Shown here one piece after another: positions 27,219-37,462 of a stretch of DNA of 64,000 nucleotides. Made by a program: the position numbers and the translations under genes. Below the pieces are notes generated by a model, which ran no database searches, was not told where the DNA came from, and saw only the letters and a list, made by a program, of their open reading frames with translations. The stretch spans positions 372,001-436,000 of the forward strand of contig NZ_CTEI01000001.1 in the NCBI RefSeq assembly GCF_001368815.1. The letters are read 5' to 3'. Origin of the DNA: Paraliobacillus sp. PM-2 (lineage in GTDB: Bacteria > Bacillota > Bacilli > Bacillales > Amphibacillaceae). The first letter of the stretch is position 1; the number at the start of each line of letters is the position of its first letter.

Positions 27219-28403
27219 CTATAAAAACGGCCGTAACAAGCGGCTGAGCACACGATTGATTTTTATAGTTATTGGCATTTGTTTAATGGCTTGTTCTGTC
27301 AGTAGAAAACTATCAGAGAGATCTTTTGAAATCGCATGTTTAATCGGTCTAATAAGGTTTTTATTGTTAACAATTAAATTAATTTCTTGATTATATAAAA
27401 AACTACGTTGATCGAAATTAGCGGTACCAATGTCACACCAATTATGGTCAATCAAAATTACTTTTGTATGATAAAAACCATTATTATAATAATAAACCGA
27501 TCCACCATGTTTTAGAATTTTCTTAAAAAATGGAAGTGCTGCAGCTTTAACAAATGGATGATCCGCTTTTTTGGGTACAAGAATCGTAAGCTCAACTCCG
27601 CGCTCAAGTGCCGCCAGCAAACTTGAAAAAACACGCTTTGTTGGGATGAAATATGGTGAGCCGATCATAATAGAATCAGTCGCATGGTTGATCCATTCGA
27701 TTATATTTAATTCTAATTGTCCGGCTTCAGTAATCGTTAGTGCACAATTACGATCGCTTGTATTTGTATAATAATTATTTGTAAGTCCTTGTCCCTCTCT
27801 TCTCCAATCATATGAAAAAATTTTTTCCATAGTGATCGCTAAAGAAGGGTGGGGCAATCGAATGTGGTAATCTTTCCAGTGTCCCAATTTTGGATCAGCA
27901 CCTAAATATTCTTTACCAACATTGAATCCTCCTAAATAGGAGATTTGTCCATCAATAATTGCGATTTTTCGATGATTTCTTCGATTGAGTCGATAAAATA
28001 AAAAAGGTAACATTGGTTTGTTTCCTCTTTTTACTTTAACACCACATTTTTTTAGACGTTGAATATATTTCCTCTTGACTTTTAAAGAGCCCATCCAGTC
28101 CATTAATAAATAGACAGGAATACCTGATTGCGCTTTATCCTGTAAAATTCGAAAAAATTCTTGGCTAATTGCATCATTACCTACAATAAAAAAGCAGATA
28201 CGAATAGATTTTTTTGCTTTATTAAGATCATTAAACAATAAATCAAAAAAGTCCTTTCCCTCAGTAATTAGTTCCATATCAGATAAGTTCGTTTCATAAG
28301 AAAAAACAGGTGCATTTTTTTTAAAATATTTACTTCCTAGCCAAAAATCTAACCAAATAAATAATATAATAATGCATGCAATTGCTATACTCCAAGTTAT
28401 CAT
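27219..28403 (-). CDS. Phospholipase D-family cardiolipin synthase-like protein
   Basis: A 394-residue protein with one N-terminal membrane helix (about residues 2-22) and two PLD repeats. The first HKD motif is HRKIAIIDGQISYLGGFNVG and the second is HTKVILIDHNWCDIGTANFD. Such enzymes condense two phosphatidylglycerols, or phosphatidylglycerol with another phospholipid, into cardiolipin. In B. subtilis the ywiE cardiolipin synthase gene lies in the same neighbourhood; this protein is shorter by about 100 residues and has one instead of two N-terminal helices, so orthology is uncertain. GAGGAGAACACAAAT before ATG 28403 sets the start; the longer frame to 28448 lacks a site. Confidence 0.82.
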   Translation of the reverse strand: MITWSIAIACIIILFIWLDFWLGSKYFKKNAPVFSYETNLSDMELITEGKDFFDLLFNDLNKAKKSIRICFFIVGNDAISQEFFRILQDKAQSGIPVYLLMDWMGSLKVKRKYIQRLKKCGVKVKRGNKPMLPFLFYRLNRRNHRKIAIIDGQISYLGGFNVGKEYLGADPKLGHWKDYHIRLPHPSLAITMEKIFSYDWRREGQGLTNNYYTNTSDRNCALTITEAGQLELNIIEWINHATDSIMIGSPYFIPTKRVFSSLLAALERGVELTILVPKKADHPFVKAAALPFFKKILKHGGSVYYYNNGFYHTKVILIDHNWCDIGTANFDQRSFLYNQEINLIVNNKNLIRPIKHAISKDLSDSFLLTEQAIKQMPITIKINRVLSRLLRPFL

Positions 28404-28608
28404 ATTTGTGTTCTCCTCGTAGTAACATGATTGACGTATTAAAATCATACGAAAAATATTTTATCGTCACCTTGCCATCTATTACGTATAGCAAAACGGA
28501 ATAATTGTAGTCTGTCCGATTTAAGAAAAAATATAAAGGAATACTTTTCTTTTATCACAAGAATGCGTTACTATAATACTAATCATTTAATGGGATGGGG
28601 TGTATTTC

Positions 28609-29199
28609 ATGCAAAAGTTAGTATTTTTCGTAGGGGTAGCAGGGACAGGTAAGACGACAGTAGCAAGAGAAGTTGCTGCAAAGGTCCCTTGCGCATTTCT
28701 TGATCGTGATACAGTGGGTGGTCGATTTGTTGAACGTTTCTTAGAGAAAGAAGGACTAGATAAAGATGATCGAGATTCTAAATTTTATAAGGAGCATTTG
28801 CGAGATTTAGAATATGATACAACGAAGGACATTTGTATTGAAAATTTATCAGTAGGACAAAATGTATTTATGATTTCTCCTTTTACCTCGGAATTAAAAA
28901 GCAAACAATGGCTAGAAGAAGTGCTGGAACAAAGTGGGAGAACAAAAGAAAACACCGATGTAAAAGTTGTTATCGTTACTTTGAATGATATAGATAAACA
29001 AAAAAAACGAATAGAAGATCGTGGAACAGTCCGTGATACATGGAAATTGCAAAATTGGGATAGTTATGAAGATAGGGTGCATTTTATTCCAACAATTAAT
29101 TGGGATATTCCGGCGAATAACAAGTATACATTTGATAATTCTGGTAAATTATCAAAAGAAAAGGTATCAACATTAGTTAATTTTATTCAATCATCCTAA
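28609..29199 (+). CDS. P-loop kinase-like ATP-binding protein
   Basis: A 196-residue protein starting with a Walker A motif in LVFFVGVAGTGKTTVAREVA, followed by DRDTVGGRFVERFL and a lid-like basic segment (KKRIEDRGTVRDTWKLQNWD). The fold suggests a small-molecule kinase of the AAA_33/shikimate-gluconate kinase group. I do not recognise a specific member. ATG 28609 lies behind GGGATGGGG; a GTG nine bases earlier is less well spaced. It stands alone between the PLD gene and rpoE, a place where it is not found in B. subtilis, so it may be an insertion. Confidence 0.65.
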   Translation: MQKLVFFVGVAGTGKTTVAREVAAKVPCAFLDRDTVGGRFVERFLEKEGLDKDDRDSKFYKEHLRDLEYDTTKDICIENLSVGQNVFMISPFTSELKSKQWLEEVLEQSGRTKENTDVKVVIVTLNDIDKQKKRIEDRGTVRDTWKLQNWDSYEDRVHFIPTINWDIPANNKYTFDNSGKLSKEKVSTLVNFIQSS

Positions 29200-29338
29200 A
29201 CTGTTTGTCTAGCGAATATTGCATTTTACTATTCATACCAATATAATATATTGAGTAATATAATATTGACATGTATTAACTAAGTAACATGGTACATAAA
29301 CTCGGATAAATAATAACAATAGAGGGAGTGCTTTGACG

Positions 29339-29875
29339 GTGAGCTTGAATAATTATAGCCGCGAAGAATTAAAAGATATTTCGATGATTGAGTTAGCACA
29401 GATGATCTTAAAAGAAGAGAAAAAGGCGATAACTTACCAAGAAATATATCAAAAAGTAATCGAATATAAGGAATTTAATGAGGTACAGCAACAAGAATAT
29501 TTAGCACAATTCTATACAGATTTAAATATTGATGGTCGTTTCTTAAGTATAGGATCAGGACAATGGGGATTACGTGATTGGTATCCAGTTGAACAAATTG
29601 AGGAAGAAATTAGTTCTGCTCCAAAGAAAAAGAAAAAGAAGAAAAAAGCAGCTAAAAAACCGAAAAAAGAAAAGGTGTACGAGGATACAGAAGATGATAT
29701 TACAGAAGAAAGCCTTGACTTTGATCAATCTGATTTTAGCGATGATGACGTTGATTTTGATGGTGTAGGTAATGACGAAGCAGAAGAAGAAAATTATGAT
29801 GAAGATTATGATGCATTTGATGAAGAAACATTTGATGAAGATGAAAACGAAGAAGAGGGAGAAGAAGACAAATAA
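29339..29875 (+). CDS. rpoE: RNA polymerase delta subunit RpoE
   Basis: A 178-residue protein with the HARE-HTH domain at residues 5-80 (NYSREELKDISMIELAQMIL, RFLSIGSGQWGLRDWYPVEQI), then a lysine tract (about residues 96-113), then about 65 residues of almost pure Asp/Glu. Delta binds RNA polymerase in Gram-positive bacteria, promotes recycling and sharpens promoter selectivity; the lysine tract and acidic tail modulate nucleic-acid displacement. The frame includes a TTG at 29333, but GTG 29339 gives MSLNNYS, aligning with B. subtilis MGIKQYS, and is better spaced from GGGAG. No terminator of its own is evident before the pyrG promoter. Confidence 0.95.
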   Translation: MSLNNYSREELKDISMIELAQMILKEEKKAITYQEIYQKVIEYKEFNEVQQQEYLAQFYTDLNIDGRFLSIGSGQWGLRDWYPVEQIEEEISSAPKKKKKKKKAAKKPKKEKVYEDTEDDITEESLDFDQSDFSDDDVDFDGVGNDEAEEENYDEDYDAFDEETFDEDENEEEGEEDK

Positions 29876-29882
29876 ATTGTAC

Positions 29883-29984
29883 TTGACTTTTTTTCATGGA
29901 ATAAGTAATATTTAGTTTGGGCTCTATTGTTTAATTTTTAAATTAAATCTAACGTCCCCCTATATTTCTAGGGGGACGTTTTTT
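29883..29984 (+). promoter_or_regulatory. pyrG promoter and CTP-sensing G-slippage attenuator
   Basis: TTGACT (29883-29888), a 17-base spacer and TAATAT (29906-29911) place the transcription start at GGG, 29919-29921, followed by CTC. A terminator hairpin follows: AACGTCCCCCTA (29951-29962) with TAGGGGGACGTT (29969-29980) and a T-run. In B. subtilis pyrG, low CTP stalls polymerase after pppGGG, extra G residues are added by slippage, and the poly-G pairs with the pyrimidine run in the hairpin's left arm, preventing termination. All elements are present here: GGGC start, CCCCC arm and hairpin. Mechanism inferred from that precedent. Confidence 0.88.
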
Positions 29985-30065
29985 ATTGTTGCTTAGTAGA
30001 TCAAAAAAATCCTGCGATGCGATACAATTCTTTCATCAATAGTTATCTTACCATGGATATCGTAA

Positions 30066-31754
<1,689 letters not shown>

Positions 31755-31768
31755 ATATATAATTTACA

Positions 31769-31806
31769 GAAAGGAAGGTGAGCATTCTCGCCTTTCTTTT
31801 GTTTTA
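31769..31806 (+). terminator. Terminator of pyrG
   Basis: About 13 pairs, with two G-U pairs, between AAAGGAAGGTGAG and CTCGCCTTTCTTT around a CATT loop, then TTTGTTTT. Confidence 0.75.
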
Positions 31807-31829
31807 ATTAGGATAAAATACACAAATTA

Positions 31830-31858
31830 GCAGGAAAAACACAAAATGTATCGAAATT
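31830..31858 (+). promoter_or_regulatory. Candidate sigma-H promoter of spo0F
   Basis: GCAGGAAAA (31830-31838) matches the sigma-H -35 consensus RNAGGAWWW. After 11 bases, ATCGAAATT (31850-31858) matches 8 of 9 positions of RNNGAATWW. In B. subtilis, spo0F is transcribed from a sigma-H promoter. A clean Spo0A box was not found. Confidence 0.5.
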
Positions 31859-31986
31859 CATGTATATTAGTACTTTTGTATCCATCCATATACTGTATAA
31901 AGTCATTAATTATCAAAAAATGCAAGCGATAAAAACAATAATCAAAATTTATACCCAATAACAAACAATGGAGGTGCTTGTTCTTC

Positions 31987-32367
31987 ATGGATGACTATGT
32001 GCTAATCGTAGATGATCAAATTGGTATACGAATTTTATTAGAAGAGATTGTTAAGAATGAAGGATATGCAGTAAGTAGTTGTGAAAGTGGACCAGAGGCC
32101 TTAGAATATATCGAAAACAACAAGCCGAGCTTATTATTAATCGACTTCTGGTTGCCAGTTATGGACGGAGCTAAAGTGATAGAGCGAATCGAACAACAAG
32201 AGATATTTATTCCAACTGTTGTATTGAGTGGCCTTCCCGAAGAAGCAAAGGAAAAAACGTCGCATTTACAATCGATTAAACAAATTATGGCGAAACCGTT
32301 TAATATTGTACAGGTAAAAGAAGTCATTCAAAGTCTTTTAGAAAATGAACAAGTACAGGATAATTAG
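31987..32367 (+). CDS. spo0F: Spo0F-like sporulation phosphorelay response regulator
   Basis: A 126-residue stand-alone receiver domain. It takes phosphate from sporulation kinases and passes it to Spo0B, then Spo0A. The pyrG-spo0F-fbaA order is the B. subtilis order. The acidic pair D9-D10 (VDDQIGIRILL), phosphoacceptor D53 (LLLIDFWLPVMDG) and K102 (AKPF) are present. It is divergent: Trp55 replaces Spo0F Lys56, Ser81 replaces Thr82, and the beta4-alpha4 loop is SGLPE instead of TAYGE. The start helix DQ-x-GIRILL, important for kinase/Spo0B contact, is kept. GGAGGTG with ATG 31987 sets the start; an in-frame TTG at 31978 abuts the site. Confidence 0.82.
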   Translation: MDDYVLIVDDQIGIRILLEEIVKNEGYAVSSCESGPEALEYIENNKPSLLLIDFWLPVMDGAKVIERIEQQEIFIPTVVLSGLPEEAKEKTSHLQSIKQIMAKPFNIVQVKEVIQSLLENEQVQDN

Positions 32368-32421
32368 GAGATGAAAACAGTAAAATAAAGCTGTTTTCAT
32401 AAAAAAGTCAAAAAATAAAAT

Positions 32422-32435
32422 AGTAACCGTTTACA
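32422..32435 (-). promoter_or_regulatory. Candidate cre (CcpA) site upstream of fbaA
   Basis: On the minus strand the bases read TGTAAACGGTTACT, 13 of 14 positions of the cre consensus TGWAARCGYTWNCW (from memory). It lies about 130 bases before the fbaA start, likely upstream of the promoter. Confidence 0.4.
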
Positions 32436-32564
32436 AATTATAAGTTTTGTTGCACCTTTTTGTTGAAGTTGGTATTCTTATACTGTATCCAATCAACAAA
32501 CATATTTGACTGGCTATAGGGAATAGTATTTTTATCTTTACAAAATATCTAAGGAGGAACATTC

Positions 32565-33419
32565 ATGCCATTAGTATCAATGAAACAAATGTTAGAAGAT
32601 GCCAAAAAAGGCGGCTATGCAGTTGGGCAGTTTAACTTAAACAACTTAGAATATGGTCAAGCAATTCTACAAGCTGCTGAAGAAGAAAAATCTCCAGTAA
32701 TCATAGGGGTTTCAGAAGGTGCAGCTCGCTATATGGGTGGTTACAAAGTAGTAGTTGCGATGGTTGAATCATTAATGGAAGTATATGGTACTACTGTGCC
32801 GGTTGCTATTCATTTAGATCATGGTTCAAGCTTTGAGCAATGTGCAAAAGCAATTCATGCTGGATTTACTTCAGTAATGATCGACGCTTCTCATGACCCA
32901 TTTGAAGAAAATGTAGCAACTACATCAAAAGTAGTAGAACTTGCTCATTTCCATGGCGTATCTGTTGAAGCTGAATTGGGAACTGTTGGTGGACAAGAAG
33001 ATGATGTTTCAGGAAGCATTATTTATGCTGATCCAAAAGAATGTCAAGAACTTGTTGAGCGCACAGGAATTGACTGTCTAGCTCCAGCATTAGGTTCCGT
33101 ACATGGCCCTTACAAAGGTGAACCAAACTTAGGATTTAAAGAAATGGAAGAAATCGGTAAAGCAACTGGACTTCCACTTGTTTTACACGGAGGAACTGGT
33201 ATCCCGACCGCTGACATTAAACGTGCGATTTCTTATGCAACTTCAAAAATCAACGTTAATACAGAAAACCAAATTGCTCAGGCAGAAAAGGTTCGTCAAG
33301 TACTAGCTGAACAACCTGAACAATATGATCCACGTAAATACTTAGGACCTGGACGTGACGCGATTAAAGAAACAGTTATCGGTAAAATGCGTGAGTTCGG
33401 TTCATCTAACCAAGCATAA
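32565..33419 (+). CDS. fbaA: Class II fructose-1,6-bisphosphate aldolase FbaA
   Basis: A 284-residue zinc-dependent aldolase cleaving fructose-1,6-bisphosphate into DHAP and glyceraldehyde-3-phosphate in glycolysis, and the reverse in gluconeogenesis. Key motifs are [15 protein letters not shown] (catalytic Asp and zinc His), [30 protein letters not shown] (zinc His) and VLHGGTGIP (zinc His), then [10 protein letters not shown] for phosphate binding. ATG 32565 follows AAGGAGGAACATTC, a strong site. It is single, with a terminator after it. The cre-like site upstream suggests carbon control. Confidence 0.97.
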   Translation: MPLVSMKQMLEDAKKGGYAVGQFNLNNLEYGQAILQAAEEEKSPVIIGVSEGAARYMGGYKVVVAMVESLMEVYGTTVPVAIHLDHGSSFEQCAKAIHAGFTSVMIDASHDPFEENVATTSKVVELAHFHGVSVEAELGTVGGQEDDVSGSIIYADPKECQELVERTGIDCLAPALGSVHGPYKGEPNLGFKEMEEIGKATGLPLVLHGGTGIPTADIKRAISYATSKINVNTENQIAQAEKVRQVLAEQPEQYDPRKYLGPGRDAIKETVIGKMREFGSSNQA

Positions 33420-33432
33420 TAAACAACATATT

Positions 33433-33466
33433 AAAAAACCATTCCTATTAGGGATGGTTTTTTTTA
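33433..33466 (+). terminator. Terminator of fbaA
   Basis: AAAAAACCATTCC pairs with GGGATGGTTTTTT (one offset pair) around TATTA, followed by more T. Confidence 0.85.
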
Positions 33467-33512
33467 TTTTGCCAAAAATGATGTTTTGAAAATGGGGACA
33501 CTGCGAATCTAC

Positions 33513-33568
33513 ACTTGTCTTACCTTTTATGATTTAAGGTAGATACAAGTAAAAAAACTTTGTATAAT
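33513..33568 (+). promoter_or_regulatory. murA2 promoter region with a large inverted repeat before the -10
   Basis: A consensus TATAAT lies at 33563-33568. Upstream, ACTTGTCTTACCTT (33513-33526) is mirrored by AAGGTAGATACAAGT (33536-33550), 12 paired bases with a small mismatch. No good -35 exists at the right distance (TAGATA), which would fit a promoter that depends on an activator bound to the repeat. This is inference. Confidence 0.4.
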
Positions 33569-33680
33569 AGAAGTAGTGATTTAATGTATGCATGTTTTTG
33601 GTAAATATGTGTAAACTAAAGATGAAAGTGAATACGCTCCTTAGGATAGATAACCAATAAATAAAGTGAGGAATTTTAAT

Positions 33681-34967
33681 ATGCAAAAGCTATTTGTGCA
33701 GGGTGGTGCACCACTGAATGGAAAAGTTCGAATTAGTGGCGCGAAAAATAGTGCGGTAGCCTTGTTACCTGCAGCTATTTTAGCTGATTCTAAGGTAATT
33801 ATAGAGGGATTACCTAATATCTCAGATGTGGGTGTACTGGGTGATTTGTTGGAGGAGATTGGTGGTTCCGTTTCATGGAATGGACAAACAGTACATATTG
33901 ATCCGACACATATGACTGCAATGCCATTACCAAATGGAAAAGTAAAAAAATTACGAGCATCTTATTACTTTATGGGTGCAATGCTTGGTCGCTTTAAGCA
34001 AGCTGTGATCGGTTTACCTGGCGGTTGTCATATTGGTCCGCGTCCAATCGATCAACACATAAAAGGGTTTGAAGCATTAGGTGCAAAAGTAACCAATGAA
34101 CAAGGTGCGATTTATTTACGAGCGGATGAATTAAGAGGTGCGCGGATCTATTTAGATGTAGTAAGTGTAGGGGCAACGATCAATATTATGTTGGCTGCGG
34201 TTAAAGCAAAGGGAAAGACAATTATTGAAAATGCCGCTCGCGAACCTGAAATTATAGACGTAGCAACATTATTAACAAGTATGGGTGCAAAAATTAAAGG
34301 TGCTGGAACGGATGTTATTCGAATTGAAGGTGTAGATGCATTGACGGGCTGTATGCATACGATTATTCCAGATCGTATTGAAGCAGGAACTTATGCCATA
34401 ATGGCTGCTGCACATGGAGAAAAAGTTCTAATCGACAATGTTATCCCACAACATTTGGAACCATTATTAGCAAAACTCCGTGAAATGGGTGTGCAAATTG
34501 AAGAAGGAGAAGAACAACTACTTATTACACGTAGTGAAAATCTCCAATCAGTGGATATTAAGACGTTAGTACACCCAGGTTTTCCCACTGACTTGCAACA
34601 ACCCTTCACGTCATTATTAACAAAGGCAACAGGAACATCGGTAGTCACGGATACCATTTATCAGGCGCGTTTTAAGCATATCGATGAATTAAGAAGAATG
34701 AACGCCCAAATTAAAGTGGAAGGCAGTTCAGCTATTATTACTGGTCCTGTTCAACTTGAAGGTGCTAAAGTAAAGGCGAGTGATTTACGTGCAGGTGCAG
34801 CACTTATTGTTGCTGGATTAATTGCTGAAGGTGTAACAGAGATTACAGGACTTGAACATATTGATCGCGGCTATGAAGAATTAACCCAAAAACTATCAAG
34901 CCTTGGTGCTATCATTTGGCGAGAAGAAATGACAGCTACTGAAATGGAGCAATTCCAGAATTCTTAA
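33681..34967 (+). CDS. murZ: UDP-N-acetylglucosamine 1-carboxyvinyltransferase (MurZ/MurA2)
   Basis: A 428-residue enzyme transferring enolpyruvate from PEP to UDP-GlcNAc, the first committed step of peptidoglycan precursor synthesis. The catalytic Cys is in [25 protein letters not shown], and Lys/Asn in [15 protein letters not shown]. Its place after fbaA and before rho is that of the second paralogue (murZ, formerly murAB) of B. subtilis; the main murA lies in the atp-spoIID region, outside the window. The frame opens at 33666, but GTGAGGA with ATG 33681 gives the family start [10 protein letters not shown] terminator and a long gap before rho follow; tal and glpX, present here in B. subtilis, are absent. 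Confidence 0.94.
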   Translation: MQKLFVQGGAPLNGKVRISGAKNSAVALLPAAILADSKVIIEGLPNISDVGVLGDLLEEIGGSVSWNGQTVHIDPTHMTAMPLPNGKVKKLRASYYFMGAMLGRFKQAVIGLPGGCHIGPRPIDQHIKGFEALGAKVTNEQGAIYLRADELRGARIYLDVVSVGATINIMLAAVKAKGKTIIENAAREPEIIDVATLLTSMGAKIKGAGTDVIRIEGVDALTGCMHTIIPDRIEAGTYAIMAAAHGEKVLIDNVIPQHLEPLLAKLREMGVQIEEGEEQLLITRSENLQSVDIKTLVHPGFPTDLQQPFTSLLTKATGTSVVTDTIYQARFKHIDELRRMNAQIKVEGSSAIITGPVQLEGAKVKASDLRAGAALIVAGLIAEGVTEITGLEHIDRGYEELTQKLSSLGAIIWREEMTATEMEQFQNS

Positions 34968-34998
34968 TGGTAAACAACATATTTTAATAAAATAGCGT

Positions 34999-35029
34999 GG
35001 AGTTGTCTGTACTGGCAACTCCTGTTTTT
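34999..35029 (+). terminator. Terminator of murZ
   Basis: GGAGTTG (34999-35005) pairs with CAACTCC (35016-35022), followed by TGTTTTT. Confidence 0.7.
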
Positions 35030-35136
35030 ACATAATAAGAAAGTTTGATTTAACGTAATCAAATGTTTTTTAAAACTATAGCAAATGAAAGTTAAACTTA
35101 TTCTATTATTAAATCAGACAAATTTAAAAAATATAG

Positions 35137-35468
35137 TTGAATAAAATAGAAGAACACGGTACGATAAAGAGGGTTTAATAATAAATCTTAAGGGAATGCT
35201 TGTTAAAAAGTATTCAAAACTTCTATTCTATTATAAATAATTTCCTTCACATCACTTCTTGGTAGAAACAAGTCATGTGCTTATTACATCTTCATAGAGA
35301 ACAATACAACACTGACAAAATACAAAACTTCAAAATCAAGAGGTATCCAAATAGAAATCATTAATCAAAAAACATAAATAAAAATAGATAAAACATTGAA
35401 ACGATGCATGTCATTTTAATTCAATGAAAAAATGCTCGTTGTAAAATAATAATAGGTGTGGTGATTGT
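35137..35468 (+). promoter_or_regulatory. rho promoter and long C-rich leader
   Basis: A candidate promoter is TTGAAT (35137-35142), a 17-base spacer and TACGAT (35160-35165), leaving a leader of about 300 bases. Within 35221-35340 I count 24 C against 10 G, with short C-containing pyrimidine patches and little self-pairing. This composition favours Rho loading. B. subtilis rho is known to be autoregulated through its leader. No open reading frame or terminator hairpin is evident. Confidence 0.5.
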
Positions 35469-36752
35469 GTGTCTGAAGTAACCATTTCTCAACTGGAGAC
35501 AATGACGTTAAAAGAGCTTTATGCGAAAGCTAGAGAGTATAAAGTATCATATTATGCAAAATTAACTAAAAGAGAATTGATTTTTGCTATTTTAAAAGCA
35601 CAAGCAGAAAAAAGTGGCTATTTATTCATGGATGGAATTTTAGAAATTATTCCATCAGAAGGGTTCGGATTTTTGCGTCCAATTAATTATTCTCCAAGTG
35701 CAGAGGATATTTATATCTCAGCTTCTCAAATTCGTCGCTTTGATCTTCGGAATGGAGATAAAGTTTCTGGTAAAGTACGTCCACCAAAGGAAAATGAACG
35801 TTACTATGGTTTATTACATGTGGATGCAGTAAACGGAGAGAATCCAGAGATGGCTAAAGAGCGTGTCCATTTCCCTGCCTTAACGCCATTATATCCTGAT
35901 CGCTTAATGCATTTAGAAACAAAAACAAAAAATATTTCCACTCGAATTATGGATTTAATTACACCAGTCGGTTATGGGCAACGTGGCCTCATTGTAGCCC
36001 CACCAAAAGCTGGTAAAACGATGTTGTTAACGCAGATTGCGAATAGCATTACAGAGAATCATCCAGATGTTAAGCTAATTATTTTATTAGTAGATGAACG
36101 ACCAGAAGAAGTAACAGATATTGAACGTTCCGTGCATCCTGATGTAGATGTGGTAAGTTCTACATTTGACGAAGTACCTGAGAATCATATTAAAGTTTCT
36201 GAGCTTGTATTGGAGCGTGCGATGCGTCTGGTTGAACATAAGAAGGATGTTGTTGTGTTAATGGACAGTATTACTCGATTGGCGCGTGCTTATAACTTAG
36301 TTATCCCACCAAGTGGACGAACCTTATCTGGTGGTATTGACCCAGCGGCATTCCATCGTCCAAAACGCTTTTTCGGAGCTGCTCGAAATATTGAAGAAGG
36401 TGGTAGTTTTACTATCTTAGCAACTGCATTAGTAGAAACTGGATCACGCATGGATGACGTCATTTATGAAGAATTTAAAGGAACAGGTAACATGGAACTT
36501 CATTTAGATCGTTCACTTGCACAAAGACGGATTTTCCCTGCGATTGATATCATACGATCAAGTACAAGAAAAGAAGAACTACTATTATCTAAACCACAAT
36601 TAGATATGATGTGGGCTGTTCGTAAGTCCATGCAAGATTCACCTGATTTCTTAGATCGCTTCTTACGCAAATTGAAAAACACGAAAAATAATGAAGAATT
36701 TTTTCAACAATTGGAAGAAGAAATGAAACGTAAAGGAACAACCAGAAAGTAA
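35469..36752 (+). CDS. rho: Transcription termination factor Rho
   Basis: A 427-residue hexameric RNA-dependent ATPase that loads on nascent RNA and releases transcripts. It has an N-terminal helical domain (residues 1-48), a cold-shock-like RNA-binding domain (about 50-125, [20 protein letters not shown]), Walker A in [15 protein letters not shown], Walker B in [17 protein letters not shown], and [21 protein letters not shown] covering the Q/R loops. Length matches B. subtilis (427). The start is GTG 35469 behind AGGTGTGGTG. It is likely autoregulated via the long leader. Confidence 0.97.
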   Translation: MSEVTISQLETMTLKELYAKAREYKVSYYAKLTKRELIFAILKAQAEKSGYLFMDGILEIIPSEGFGFLRPINYSPSAEDIYISASQIRRFDLRNGDKVSGKVRPPKENERYYGLLHVDAVNGENPEMAKERVHFPALTPLYPDRLMHLETKTKNISTRIMDLITPVGYGQRGLIVAPPKAGKTMLLTQIANSITENHPDVKLIILLVDERPEEVTDIERSVHPDVDVVSSTFDEVPENHIKVSELVLERAMRLVEHKKDVVVLMDSITRLARAYNLVIPPSGRTLSGGIDPAAFHRPKRFFGAARNIEEGGSFTILATALVETGSRMDDVIYEEFKGTGNMELHLDRSLAQRRIFPAIDIIRSSTRKEELLLSKPQLDMMWAVRKSMQDSPDFLDRFLRKLKNTKNNEEFFQQLEEEMKRKGTTRK

Positions 36753-36826
36753 TAATTGCACTAGAATAGCTAACAATAGGAATAAAATAATAAAAGTATA
36801 ATCGTAAAGGAAAGATAAACTCACTC

Positions 36827-36855
36827 TTGCAAACAGTAGTGTACACTGTTATAAT
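36827..36855 (+). promoter_or_regulatory. Promoter of the L31 gene with a palindromic spacer
   Basis: TTGCAA (36827-36832), a 17-base spacer and perfect TATAAT (36850-36855). The spacer holds ACAGT...ACTGT arms and the perfect 10-base palindrome AGTGTACACT, a possible operator. No full Zur-type box was found. Confidence 0.65.
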
Positions 36856-36953
36856 CTTTCTGTATGACACATATCGACGCATATTACACAAAAGGTGTGA
36901 TATAGTGAATAACTCTGTTTCCAAAGGATTCAGGGCAAAAGGAGTGGAAAGAC

Positions 36954-37199
36954 ATGAAACAAGGAATTCACCCAGAATACAGAAAAGTTGTATTTCTTGA
37001 CACAAGTTCTGATTACAAATTTCTTACCGGATCTACGAAAAATTCAGATGAAACAATTGAATGGGAAGATGGTAACACATACCCTCTAATCCGTGTGGAA
37101 ATTAGTTCAGATTCTCATCCGTTCTATACTGGTAAGCAAAAAGCAGATAAAGCTGGTGGCCGTGTAGATCGCTTTAAGAAAAAATATAACCTTAGCTAA
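36954..37199 (+). CDS. rpmE2: 50S ribosomal protein L31, type B (zinc-free)
   Basis: An 81-residue L31 protein. It lacks the CxxC zinc ribbon of type A L31 and has the type B features: [57 protein letters not shown] and the basic tail [10 protein letters not shown]. In B. subtilis the rho-tdk interval carries the zinc-binding RpmE, and the zinc-free YtiA is encoded elsewhere under Zur control. Here the zinc-free form occupies the canonical place. AAAGGAGTGGAAAGAC precedes ATG 36954. Whether a type A copy exists elsewhere is not knowable from the window. Confidence 0.95.
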   Translation: MKQGIHPEYRKVVFLDTSSDYKFLTGSTKNSDETIEWEDGNTYPLIRVEISSDSHPFYTGKQKADKAGGRVDRFKKKYNLS

Positions 37200-37221
37200 T
37201 TATTTAATTAGTTAACATGAA

Positions 37222-37308
37222 GAGCCATTTCTTTTGTAGAAATGGCTCATCTTAACCTTAGACAAGTGGAGAAAACAGGCATATGTTTGTAGCCTGTTTT
37301 TTCTTTTT
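37222..37308 (+). terminator. Two tandem hairpins after the L31 gene
   Basis: First hairpin: GAGCCATTTC (37222-37231) with GAAATGGCTC (37239-37248), weak T-tract. Second: AAAACAGGC (37272-37280) with GCCTGTTTT (37292-37300), followed by TTCTTTTT, a strong terminator. Confidence 0.8.
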
Positions 37309-37462
37309 CACGATAGAACAATGTATATAATCACTGTATAAATAAGAAAGTTTATATATACTAGAATTATCAATAAAAAATAAAGAAATCTTTACTTTTT
37401 ACTATGGATAATCAGGTGTATAATGCTGCAATTTGTTTTACATAAGAAAGGAGAGGCCGTAC

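Noticed and set aside
32371-32400. Inverted repeat ATGAAAACAG/CTGTTTTCAT after spo0F as a terminator
   Set aside because: Followed by A-run, not T-run, on the coding strand; it cannot act as a standard intrinsic terminator for spo0F.
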